From assembly GCF_004354015.1 (NCBI RefSeq), contig NZ_SMRU01000042.1, positions 1-33,682 on the forward strand: DNA of 33,682 nucleotides. Direction: 5' to 3'. Positions 22,130 to 30,324 of this stretch are shown here, piece after piece (within the stretch, counting starts at the first letter, position 1; each line of letters opens with the position of its first letter). This DNA comes from Arthrobacter terricola. GTDB lineage: Bacteria > Actinomycetota > Actinomycetes > Actinomycetales > Micrococcaceae. Under the pieces are notes generated by a model. That model did no database searches. It worked only from the letters and a program-made list of their open reading frames with translations, and was not told where the DNA came from. The position numbers were made by a program, and so were the translations under genes.

Positions 22130-23182
22130 GTGAACATTCAGGAAGGAAAATTCACGCACAAGCGTCAGCGCTCTCAGGACCCGGGCTCGCCCGCCCAGAT
22201 CCTCAGGCACGCCGCCGACCTCAAGAGCTTTTCCCGGCGCTCCTTCCTGATCGGGGCCGGCTTTTCCTCGGCACTAGCGGCGGACATGCTCTTCACCCGG
22301 CAAGTCCAGGAAGAGCGCCGCATCACCAAGATCCTCACGGTAGGCGACGATTACGCCGATTCCACCTATCCGAACGCGAGCTGGATCCTCTTCCCGGGAT
22401 TTAAAACCGGCTGGGAAGAAGCGGTGTGGATCCTTAATTCCATCCGCGGTTCCCTGCGGCAACGCGGCCAGCTTGCCGCCGTCGGATACTCCAACCTGGG
22501 CCTGGAAGTCTCGGACGTGGTGGACGCCGTGCTCGCCCACATCAACGAGCGCAAACTGAACGAACTCTACTTCTACGGCCACAGTTTCGGCGGAATGTTA
22601 GCCACCGAAGTAGCCTCCCGCCTGCGCGAGCGAAACGGCATAGGGGTCAAGATGATCCTCCTGGATTCCTCGCCGTTCAGTAAGTACGACATCCTCGACC
22701 AAAGCTGGTTCGACGGCGTGGTGTTCCTGTACGAGAGCGGGTTCCAGGTCCCCACCGTCCTCCGTGGCGGATACGAACTTGGCGAGCGTGTGGTGAACAA
22801 GCACGAACGCACCTGGGGACAGGTCTGGGACCAGACCCTTGAACAGATATCGCCGATCGCGCCTTCGAGCGTCCTGATCCAGAGCGAATCTGACTACATT
22901 TACCACTTTGACGGCACCCGGTTCACGGACATGCTTGGCGACACGAAGATTGCGTTCATCGGCAATCCGCGAGACGACACCGTGAACTACGAGACGGCGA
23001 GGGCGGGTTGGGCCCGGACGTTCCCCCTCAATATCGCATCCACGGGATACCGCACGGACGGTGCCAGGCCAACCCACGCGAGCCCGCAATGGAACCCGTT
23101 CGTCTACAACCCGATCATCGAGGAGCTGGAGAACGAACTCTTCCCTCTGCCGCGCGCGGGCTCAAGGGTGGTTTTCTACTAA
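22130..23182 (+). CDS. Alpha/beta hydrolase with twin-arginine signal
   Basis: 350 residues from GTG 22130. A Tat motif SRRSFLIGAG with Arg36-Arg37 is followed by a hydrophobic stretch (FSSALAADMLF), so the protein is probably exported folded or stays anchored by this segment. The hydrolase domain shows WILFPGFKTGWEEAVWIL, the nucleophile elbow FYGHSFGGM (Ser152) and a later SSVLIQSESDYIYH segment with the likely acid. A C-terminal His may be supplied by PTHASPQWNP. It could be an esterase, lipase or acyltransferase; no closer call is supported. Its stop codon overlaps that of the convergent phosphatase by 3-4 bases. Confidence 0.75.
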   Translation: MNIQEGKFTHKRQRSQDPGSPAQILRHAADLKSFSRRSFLIGAGFSSALAADMLFTRQVQEERRITKILTVGDDYADSTYPNASWILFPGFKTGWEEAVWILNSIRGSLRQRGQLAAVGYSNLGLEVSDVVDAVLAHINERKLNELYFYGHSFGGMLATEVASRLRERNGIGVKMILLDSSPFSKYDILDQSWFDGVVFLYESGFQVPTVLRGGYELGERVVNKHERTWGQVWDQTLEQISPIAPSSVLIQSESDYIYHFDGTRFTDMLGDTKIAFIGNPRDDTVNYETARAGWARTFPLNIASTGYRTDGARPTHASPQWNPFVYNPIIEELENELFPLPRAGSRVVFY

Positions 23183-23856
23183 ACGCCCCGCAACGAATCC
23201 AGCTCGGCCGCGCTCAGGCCGGCATCGCGCAAGAAGCCCGTTGCACTCCCGAACTCCCGCGTGAATCCCTCAAGGAAGTACTCCATGGCGGCCCCGGGAG
23301 ATTGCAGCAGCATGAGCGAAGGGCTGAAGGCATCTTCGGGAACCTCCGGAATGGCGAGCCGCCACGCCGCTGCCATGGTCTGCAACATCGCCGGAAGCGC
23401 TTCAGTGCTGGCCGCGTAGTCCGCCACAATGTCCCGGTGGGCCGTGCCGATTGCGAGCAGCGCGACGGCGGAGACGACGCCGGTCCGGTCCTTGCCGAGC
23501 GAACAATGGATGAGCGTCCGCTTGCCTTGGGTTACGGGCCTGAGCGAATCGGCCACCCAGCCCGGCCGTGCCCGGACCCAGCCCAAATACAGCTCGGCGA
23601 GGTCTTCGGCCGTGTGGATGGCATCCAGTCCGGCTGAAGCGAGGCGCGGATCGAGCGGGTTCTCGACCAGGTCCACCTCGTGGTTTTCCAAGTGCCACGG
23701 CGAAATGGCGCGTTCGTACCCGCTCCGCAGGTCCACGACGGCCTGGATGCCGTGGTGATCAAGGAACTCGGAAGTCGCGGCTGCGTCCATGCCGAACGGC
23801 TGGCTGCCCCTGAGGATCCGGCCGCCTATGAGCGGACGCAGGTTCTGCACAGCCAT
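23179..23856 (-). CDS. Tyrosine/lipid phosphatase-like protein (PtpB type)
   Basis: 225 residues. The P-loop HCSLGKDRTG (Cys118, Arg124) fits CX5R. The Lys inside the loop, also found in mycobacterial PtpB-type and phosphoinositide phosphatases, suggests activity on phosphoinositides as well as phosphotyrosine. ILRGSQPFGMD, AVVDLRSGYERA and NPLDPR resemble the N-terminal part of that group. Cytosolic by sequence (no signal peptide), although PtpB homologues can be secreted by other routes. It starts 9 nt after the HAD gene on the same strand, so it is probably the second gene of a HAD-phosphatase operon. Confidence 0.82.
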   Translation of the reverse strand: MAVQNLRPLIGGRILRGSQPFGMDAAATSEFLDHHGIQAVVDLRSGYERAISPWHLENHEVDLVENPLDPRLASAGLDAIHTAEDLAELYLGWVRARPGWVADSLRPVTQGKRTLIHCSLGKDRTGVVSAVALLAIGTAHRDIVADYAASTEALPAMLQTMAAAWRLAIPEVPEDAFSPSLMLLQSPGAAMEYFLEGFTREFGSATGFLRDAGLSAAELDSLRGV

Positions 23857-23865
23857 GGGCTAGTC

Positions 23866-24696
23866 CTATATCTGGTTCTTGAGGTCCGCCACAGAGTTCA
23901 GTACCTGGTTGGGCCTGAACGGGAAGGACGCGATTTCCTCGCGCTGCGTGATGCCAGTGAGCACCAGGACGGTGTGCAGTCCGGCTTCCATGCCCGCCAC
24001 GACGTCGGTGTCCATGCGGTCGCCGATCATGGCCGTGGTCTCCGAGTGGGCGTCAATCCGGTTCATCGCAGAGCGGAACATCATGGGGTTCGGTTTGCCC
24101 ACGACGTACGGTTCACGGTCGGTGGCCTTGGTGATCAGCGCCGCGATGGCACCGGTTGCGGGCAGCGGGCCATCCTTGGACGGACCCGTGGCATCCGGGT
24201 TGGTGGCGATGAAACGGGCACCGGCAAGGATGAGCCGGATGGCAGTGGTGATCGCTTCGAAAGAGTACGTGCGGGTCTCGCCGAGCACCACGAAGTCCGG
24301 GTTCTGGTCGGTGAGGATGAAGCCGGCCTCGTGGAGCGCCGTCGTGAGTCCTGCCTCGCCGATGGTGTAGGCCCGGTTGCCGGAACCGGAACTCTCCACT
24401 TGGTCCTTGAGGAACTGCGCTGTGGCGAGGGCCGAGGTCCAGATGTTTTCCTCGGGGACCTCCAGGCCGGACGAGCGAAGCCGGGCCGCGAGGTCGCGGG
24501 GAGTGAAGATGGAGTTGTTGGTGAGGACGAGGAACCTCTTGGAAGTGTCCACCCAGCGCTGGAGCAATTCGGCCGCTCCGGGAACCGCTTGGTTCTCGTG
24601 GACCAGGACGCCGTCCATGTCCGTGAGCCAGCATTCGATTTCGCGCCCGTTGCGGTAAACGGGTTCGCGGTTCGGGACCTCGGTTGCCTTCGCCAT
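23866..24696 (-). CDS. HAD-IIA family phosphatase (NagD-like)
   Basis: 276 residues. The HAD motifs are in order: CWLTDMDGVLVHE (nucleophile Asp26 and Asp28), LTNNS, the cap region, ATNPDATGPSKDG, VGKPNPMMF with the motif III Lys, and AMIGDRMDTDVVAGMEAG with the Mg-binding aspartates. NagD-like enzymes dephosphorylate nucleotides, sugar phosphates or damaged metabolites such as 2-phosphoglycolate. ATG at 24696 follows GGAGGAAAAGC; the frame is open much further upstream but runs antisense through the TrmH-like gene. Divergent from that gene, and first in an operon with the PtpB-like phosphatase. Confidence 0.9.
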   Translation of the reverse strand: MAKATEVPNREPVYRNGREIECWLTDMDGVLVHENQAVPGAAELLQRWVDTSKRFLVLTNNSIFTPRDLAARLRSSGLEVPEENIWTSALATAQFLKDQVESSGSGNRAYTIGEAGLTTALHEAGFILTDQNPDFVVLGETRTYSFEAITTAIRLILAGARFIATNPDATGPSKDGPLPATGAIAALITKATDREPYVVGKPNPMMFRSAMNRIDAHSETTAMIGDRMDTDVVAGMEAGLHTVLVLTGITQREEIASFPFRPNQVLNSVADLKNQI

Positions 24697-24816
24697 GCTT
24701 TTCCTCCACGGTTGTCTGCTACTGCTCCCAAGTCTTTCATCTTTCGGATCCTGAAACACTTGAGTGGCGTGCGTTACGGCGAGGAGGTTCCGGCGTCGCG
24801 GGCGGCGGGTCCCGGC

Positions 24817-24822
24817 TAGTGT
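24817..24822 (+). promoter_or_regulatory. -10 box of a probable leaderless methyltransferase transcript
   Basis: TAGTGT, then 6 nt, then GTG 24829. The intervening TGAGGG could also act as a very close ribosome binding site, but the spacing suits leaderless initiation better. Confidence 0.5.
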
Positions 24823-24828
24823 TGAGGG

Positions 24829-25530
24829 GTGACTGACCGGCCCCGGAATCCCGCCCCCACCGACTTGCCCACCGTTCCTCCCAGTGTCCTGTCTGCCGAC
24901 GGTGAGCCGGAAGCGAAAGCGGAGGTAGGCGTCGGGCCCTGGGAAGGCGAGTGGCCGGAAGGCACGCATTGGGACCCGGACCTGCTCCGCGACGGCGACC
25001 GGCGCAACGTGGTGGACAAGTACCGCTACTGGAAGCATGAGGCGATTGTCGCGGACCTCGACGCGCACCGGCACGATTTCCACATCGCGATTGAAAACTG
25101 GCAACACGACCTCAATATCGGCACCGTGGTGCGGACCGCCAACGCCTTCCTCGCCAAGGAAGTGCACATTATTGGACGACGGCGGTGGAACCGTCGCGGC
25201 GCCATGGTCACCGACCGCTACCAGCACGTCCGCCACCATCCCACCGTGGAAGATTTCGTCGCGTGGGCGCAGGGCGAGGGACTCGCCATTATCGGGATCG
25301 ACATCTTCCCGGATTCGGTCCCGTTGGAAACCTACGACCTTCCGCGCAATTGCGTGCTCGTGTTCGGCCAGGAAGGACCCGGCCTGACCCCCGAGGTGCA
25401 CGACGCCGCCGTCGCCACCTTGTCGATCGAGCAGTACGGCTCCACACGATCCATGAATGCGGCGTCGGCCGCGGCCATCGCGATGCACGCCTGGATCCGG
25501 CGCCACAACTTCGGGCAAGCGGTTTCCTAG
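24829..25530 (+). CDS. SPOUT-class RNA 2'-O-methyltransferase (TrmH/SpoU family)
   Basis: 233 residues. The SpoU motifs are all visible: NIGTVVRTANAFLAKEVHII (motif 1, with the catalytic Arg), LVFGQEGPGLTPEV (motif 2) and LSIEQYGSTRSMNAASAAAI (motif 3), which together form the knotted SAM-binding site. It methylates a ribose 2'-OH in tRNA or rRNA. The first ~65 residues are acidic and Pro-rich (PPSVLSADGEPEAKAEVGVG) with no known domain. GTG start at 24829 is supported by the -10 spacing. The exact RNA target is not determinable here. Confidence 0.9.
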   Translation: MTDRPRNPAPTDLPTVPPSVLSADGEPEAKAEVGVGPWEGEWPEGTHWDPDLLRDGDRRNVVDKYRYWKHEAIVADLDAHRHDFHIAIENWQHDLNIGTVVRTANAFLAKEVHIIGRRRWNRRGAMVTDRYQHVRHHPTVEDFVAWAQGEGLAIIGIDIFPDSVPLETYDLPRNCVLVFGQEGPGLTPEVHDAAVATLSIEQYGSTRSMNAASAAAIAMHAWIRRHNFGQAVS

Positions 25531-25744
25531 GGTGCTGCCGGGGCTGTCCTAGCCTTTCGACCGGGCAATCCCAGCCTTTCGAGCGGCCCCAAAACCCTTG
25601 ATTTCGCGAGGGAACGCAAGTGTTACTAGCCTTTGTGAGCGAAAGCACGGTGCCGGATTCCTCAGTGGCTAGGATGGTACTTAGCCGTATTGGTCTACTC
25701 CTGGGTCGGAAAGCCCCCAGACGAAAATCAGCATAGGAGTCAGC
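25531..25744 (+). promoter_or_regulatory. Upstream region of fba with 22-bp-spaced direct repeats
   Basis: AGCCTTTCGA occurs at 25551-25560 and 25573-25582, start to start 22 bp, about two helical turns. A related AGCCTTTGTGAGCG is at 25628-25641. TAGGAT near 25670 is a possible -10 box. The fba ribosome binding site AGGAGT is at about 25735-25740. No gene is seen in this gap. Confidence 0.4.
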
Positions 25745-26763
<1,019 letters not shown>

Positions 26764-26764
<1 letters not shown>

Positions 26765-27183
26765 TGTCCGACGAGTTCCGTAAAAGCCTGATCGGTCCGG
26801 AGCCCACCCTCCTGCCTGCCGAGACCGAGGTCTACCAGCACCTCGCCTTGGGGCAGGAAGCCGTGGACCTCGTGGCCAAGCACCCCACGTCCTCGCTGCT
26901 CTGGGCGATCCTTGCCGAGGAGGCCTGGGCTGACGGCCGGACCATCGATTCGTACGCATATTCCCGCGTGGGTTACCACCGCGGCCTGGACGCCCTGCGA
27001 CGCAACGGTTGGCGCGGCGTCGGGCCCATCCCGTGGGAACACGAACCCAACCGGGGCTTCCTGCGGGCGCTTTACGCGCTTGGCCGGGCGTCGGCGGCGA
27101 TCGGCGAGTCCGACGAGCCGGAGCGGATCGAGAAGTTCCTGAACGACTCCGACCCCGCGGCGAAAGCAGCGATCGAGGGCTGA
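26764..27183 (+). CDS. DUF3151 family protein
   Basis: 139 residues, no signal peptide or membrane segment. The sequence, including LIGPEPTLLPAETEVYQHLA, LLWAILAEEAWADGRTIDSY, AYSRVGYHRGLDALRRNGWR and WEHEPNRGFLRALYALGRAS, is recognised as the actinobacterial DUF3151 family. The helical WA-LAE--- pattern suggests a TPR-like fold. Its function is unknown; the one-base overlap with fba (TAATG) implies coexpression and possibly a link to central carbon metabolism. Length is normal for the family. A strong terminator follows. Confidence 0.85.
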
Positions 27184-27205
27184 GTCTCCCGGGCAAAGAA
27201 AAGCT

Positions 27206-27254
27206 ACGCACGACGGCGGCTGCTCACCAAGGTGGGCAGCCGCCGTCGTGCGTT
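27206..27254. terminator. Strong hairpin terminator after the fba operon
   Basis: ACGCACGACGGCGGCTGC pairs perfectly with 27237-27254 (18 bp), and five more pairs (one G-T) extend towards a 2-4 nt loop. An A-rich stretch (AAAGAAAAG) precedes it, so it could also serve transcripts from the minus strand. Confidence 0.8.
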
Positions 27255-27263
27255 AATCCCCGG

Positions 27264-27327
27264 AGTTTGTGTACAGATCCCGCCCGTTAAAACGGCTTTT
27301 AAGGGGTGTTAACTGTACACAAACTCG
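27264..27327. repeat. 64-bp palindromic repeat, copy 3 (degenerate arms)
   Basis: Same 28 + 8 + 28 layout (arms 27264-27291 and 27300-27327, loop AACGGCTT). The outer 14 bp pair perfectly, the next ten positions contain several mismatches, and TTAA again pairs next to the loop. It lies 9 nt after the fba terminator and 10 nt before the stop of the convergent UDG-like gene. Confidence 0.88.
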
Positions 27328-27337
27328 AGTGGCGGGG

Positions 27338-27967
27338 TCAGGCTTTGGCGACACCTGTGCGCGCCATGGCCTCAGCGTAAGCCGCGTGGATCGCGTCCAG
27401 GTACTCCTGCTGGCGCGCGGGTGAGCCGGCGAAGGAGCGTCCGCCGAGGGACCGCACCTTGAAGGTCTTGAAGCCGCGGCGGTGGATGCTCTGCGGCGCG
27501 GCCTTCATAAGCTGGTCTGCGAGCCGGTGCGCCTCGTTGCCGTGGGCCACCAGCGCCGAAGTGCGCGGGGCGATCGCGAGCAGGCGCAGGAGCGGCTTGA
27601 GGCCTTCGGTGATGTTGGCCGGGGTCAGCTTGCCCGGTTCGCCGTTCGGCTCGATCCACGGGTAAACGTTCCACGGGATGATCAGTTCCGGCCGGAGGCC
27701 GAGTTGCCACTGCATGCCGAGCATGCGGGTGCTGGCTTCTGCGTCGCCAGGGGCGATGAAGCCGGAGCCGGAAGTGGTGCGGCTATTGGAAAACAGGCTG
27801 ATGATGCGGCATTCATCGATGTTGTGGGCGGGATCCACGTACAGGACCTCGCTGCCCGGCTTCATTTCCTTGAGGGAGTCGCAAAGTGCGGTGACCTCGG
27901 CGATATGGGGTTCGAACCGTCGGTTCCAGAGTTTCTGTTCGGGTGATTCAGTCGCCAGGTCTTGCAT
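27338..27967 (-). CDS. Uracil-DNA glycosylase-like protein
   Basis: 209 residues. The pattern is that of the UDG superfamily fold: YVDPAHNIDECRIISLFSNS where active-site motif I would fall, GFIAPGDAEASTRMLGMQW, then LIIPWNVYPWIEPNGEPGKL, resembling the N-x-x-PW segment of glycosylases, and ALVAHGNEAHRLADQLMKAA near the motif III region. It may remove uracil or act on related bases, but classical catalytic residues are not clearly placed and the Fe-S cysteines of family 4/5 enzymes are absent. ATG at 27967 has GGAG about 12 nt upstream. Single gene, transcribed towards repeat copy 3. Function should be treated as tentative. Confidence 0.6.
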   Translation of the reverse strand: MQDLATESPEQKLWNRRFEPHIAEVTALCDSLKEMKPGSEVLYVDPAHNIDECRIISLFSNSRTTSGSGFIAPGDAEASTRMLGMQWQLGLRPELIIPWNVYPWIEPNGEPGKLTPANITEGLKPLLRLLAIAPRTSALVAHGNEAHRLADQLMKAAPQSIHRRGFKTFKVRSLGGRSFAGSPARQQEYLDAIHAAYAEAMARTGVAKA

Positions 27968-28122
27968 CTGCGCTTGGGTCTCCTACATATCGCGGGCGCA
28001 CGTCACCTGCCGGGAGCGAACGCGCGCGACCGATTCGATGGGGTGCTGTTGGGGGCTGGTTAACTGTACCGGAACGGGCGATGGCGTGCTGGTGAATCGG
28101 GTCATATGTGGCAGGGCTCCCG

Positions 28123-28146
28123 ACGGCGGAAGCTGGCTTCCGCCGT
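28123..28146. terminator. Short perfect hairpin in the gap between phosphoesterase and UDG-like genes
   Basis: ACGGCGGAAGC and GCTTCCGCCGT pair perfectly (11 bp) around TG. With the stronger hairpin at 28185-28220 it may form a tandem terminator for the phosphoesterase message. The rest of the 262-bp gap (27968-28229) shows nothing else recognisable. Confidence 0.5.
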
Positions 28147-28184
28147 GACCTGGGGGACAGGCGGTCGCCAGGCGGTTAAATGCG

Positions 28185-28220
28185 AGCGGCACCGCCCCGT
28201 TGGTCTGGGGCGGTGCCGCT
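28185..28220. terminator. Rho-independent-type terminator of the phosphoesterase gene
   Basis: AGCGGCACCGCCCC and its exact complement (28207-28220) form a 14-bp stem with an 8-nt loop, 9 nt beyond the phosphoesterase stop. On the minus strand a TTTAA run follows shortly after the stem. Confidence 0.75.
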
Positions 28221-28229
28221 GCGGTTTTG

Positions 28230-29906
28230 TTACTGCTCGTCGTCTCCCTTGCCGCGGGAAACCACGGTGCCGTTCGACTCATTCAGGATGAGCTTGATGT
28301 CCCGCTGGTTCTCGAAGTTGAACATCGCCTTGATGGACCCGGCCGTCGCATCCGCGGACCCGTCCCTGAGCTGGCCCGTGTGCCAGTTGTCTTCGATGAA
28401 GCGGAGGATCGACGACTGCGTGGTTTGCGTGTGGTCCACGTAGTTCTTCTTCGCGAAGGGCGAGATCACCACGAGCGGTTGGCGCGGGCCGGGACCGCAG
28501 CGGTCCGCGTAGCCCCCTGCCATGGGAACGCCCTGGTTGTACGCGTTGAGGCACCACGCGGCGTCGTCACTGGTGTTCGAGGAGTTCTTCACGCCGGCTG
28601 CGACGTGGTCGTACCAACCATCGGAGTCATCGTAGGCGAGGATGACGGCGGTGCTATTCCAGTTCTTCGAGTTCTGGATGGCGTTTACCTGCTGCGTGAT
28701 GAACTTCTGCTCGTCCAGCGGGTCGGAGTAGCCTGCGTGGCCGTCTTGGTAGCTTCCGGCCTTGAGGAAGGAGACGGCCGGCATGGTGTCCGAGTTGACC
28801 ACCTTCGCGAAGTCCGTGGTGTCGTACTGGTGGTTGGCCTGGCCGTCGTGCCCGATCTCGGCCATGCTGGCCGGGGCGAGGTGGTGCGGGTTGGCCGTCG
28901 ACTGGTAGTACTGGAACGGCTCGTGGTGCGGGCTGTAGTCCGTTACTGTGGCGCCCGCGATGTTGGTGTGGGTGGCCTGGCAAGCCGCCGGAGTGGTGGT
29001 CGTGGCCGCCGTCGTGGGGGCAAAGCCGCCTTGGAACCAGCCCCAGCTGACTCCCTTGTCGTTGAGCAGGTCGCCGATGTTCTTGCCCTGCATGCCGGCC
29101 AGGTTGTTCTTGCTCGCGTGGCTCTTGTTGGAGCAATCGTCGTAGACCGGATCCGGGTCCTCGGTCATCGTGCCCACGCCGTTGGCATCCGGGAACTTGA
29201 CGGTGTAGTCGCTAGCCGCCGGCTTGACGGGCTGTCCGGTGGCGGTGAACTCCGTGACGCCGTGGGTCTGGCCGGACACCAGGTTGAGCGCACCGGGGCT
29301 GGACGGGCCGAAGGTGGTGCTGAAGTGGGAGTCGCTCATGGCGAAGTTCTGGGCGTAGTTCCAGATTCCGGTGACAGTGTTGCCGTCGTAGTAGTCCATG
29401 GTGAGCCCGGGGCGGCCGAACTGGCCGCCGGTGCAGGCGTCCATGCTGGTGTTTTGCACGAACTTGTCCATCAGGCCGCCGTTGTAGGCCTTTTGCTCAG
29501 CGGTGTATTCGTGGTCCTGGTCGCACGTGATGGCCTGGGACGGGCTGAGGCGCCCGGGCTGGACGGAGTTGGGATTGTTCGGCGCGAGCAGGTTGTCGTG
29601 TGCCAGGGTGGCGATGTTCTTCGGCGTGTTCTTGGCCGCCGTGAAAATCGGGGCCGCAATGCCGGTGCCTTGCTGCGTCTCACCGGCGGTATTGGCGGCC
29701 TGCGGGTACGTCGCGAAGTAGTGGTCGAAGGAGACGTTTTCGCCGAAAATCACCACGACGTGCTTGATGGGGGTCGTGGTCCCGCCGTGGTCGTCGTTGG
29801 CCGAAGCCGGGGTCATGCCGAAACCGATCATCCCCGCGGCGATCGTGGATACGGCAAGGCTTCCGACGCCGGCCGTCGAGAGCAGGCGTTTGGTGTGCTT
29901 TCTCAT
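28230..29906 (-). CDS. Secreted phosphoesterase (acid phosphatase/phospholipase C family)
   Basis: 558 residues from ATG 29906. Sec-type signal peptide: basic MRKHTKR, hydrophobic core to about residue 30, likely cleavage after ASA near residue 36. The mature protein belongs to the phosphoesterase family of the alkaline phosphatase superfamily: HVVVIFGENVSFDHYFATYP (49-68), a Glu-Asn metal site typical of phospholipase C and AcpA-type enzymes; further on LAYDDSDGWYDHVAAGV and RQPLVVISPFAKKNYVDHT, with the metal-binding Asp/His, and SILRFIEDNW. It should hydrolyse phosphate esters or phospholipids outside the cell. GAAGGGAA precedes the start at proper distance; the 26-residue upstream extension is rejected. 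Possible phosphate control is discussed under its upstream region. Confidence 0.9.
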   Translation of the reverse strand: MRKHTKRLLSTAGVGSLAVSTIAAGMIGFGMTPASANDDHGGTTTPIKHVVVIFGENVSFDHYFATYPQAANTAGETQQGTGIAAPIFTAAKNTPKNIATLAHDNLLAPNNPNSVQPGRLSPSQAITCDQDHEYTAEQKAYNGGLMDKFVQNTSMDACTGGQFGRPGLTMDYYDGNTVTGIWNYAQNFAMSDSHFSTTFGPSSPGALNLVSGQTHGVTEFTATGQPVKPAASDYTVKFPDANGVGTMTEDPDPVYDDCSNKSHASKNNLAGMQGKNIGDLLNDKGVSWGWFQGGFAPTTAATTTTPAACQATHTNIAGATVTDYSPHHEPFQYYQSTANPHHLAPASMAEIGHDGQANHQYDTTDFAKVVNSDTMPAVSFLKAGSYQDGHAGYSDPLDEQKFITQQVNAIQNSKNWNSTAVILAYDDSDGWYDHVAAGVKNSSNTSDDAAWCLNAYNQGVPMAGGYADRCGPGPRQPLVVISPFAKKNYVDHTQTTQSSILRFIEDNWHTGQLRDGSADATAGSIKAMFNFENQRDIKLILNESNGTVVSRGKGDDEQ

Positions 29907-30324
29907 GAAATTCCCTTCAGAAACACGGGCAATGCCGGGCCACTGCATGGCGGCTTTGGTGTTGGTTGGGGTAAAGATCCACAAAGAATGTAGTCCCGTG
30001 TTTTGGGCCCCAAGGCCGATTTGGGCGTCCGCGACGCACTGTTTGGAAAGAGTTCACGTTCCGATCACGGTCTGCGGATGGCGATGGCCTGTCTTGTCCG
30101 GTTCCTTGATTTGCGTGTTCAACCGCGCGCTGCCGGTGTGACAACTGGACTTCGGGCCCTATCGGCTAAACTTGGCTGGTAAGAGCCCCGGAACTCTTGC
30201 TGATCCCGCCGGTGAACTTTTGCGAAAGTCTCCGGTCCGGGCCGATGGCTTCGGGGCGTTCTCATGTGGCGTTGAGTCCTGGCGATCCCGTCAGGACCGG
30301 CCCGAAAGAATGGGGGAGGATCCC
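29907..30324. promoter_or_regulatory. Divergent control region between phosphoesterase and purA
   Basis: About 418 bp without a convincing gene. Towards purA, TAAACT (30167-30172) is a candidate -10 box, giving a leader of roughly 145 nt with a GTCCTG/CAGGAC hairpin near 30277-30298 and a GGGGGAGGA ribosome binding site. Towards the phosphoesterase, TACATT (reverse strand 29992-29987) is a candidate -10 box. GTTCACGTTCC and GATCACGGTCT (30053-30074) form two 11-nt direct-repeat units like a streptomycete PHO box. All assignments are by eye. Confidence 0.4.

Noticed and set aside
24697..25518. N-terminal extension of the HAD phosphatase to 550 residues
   Set aside because: The extension is antisense to the TrmH-like gene. 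A perfect GGAGGAAAAGC-ATG start at 24696 gives the normal family length.
28200..29993. 597-codon frame on the plus strand opposite the phosphoesterase
   Set aside because: Its translation is Val/Arg/Gly-rich without any motif, whereas the minus strand encodes a clear signal peptide and phosphoesterase motifs. Long antisense frames are expected in high-GC genes.
30173..30324. Purine riboswitch or similar structured leader in front of purA
   Set aside because: Only a simple GTCCTG/CAGGAC hairpin could be found; no conserved riboswitch core was recognised.
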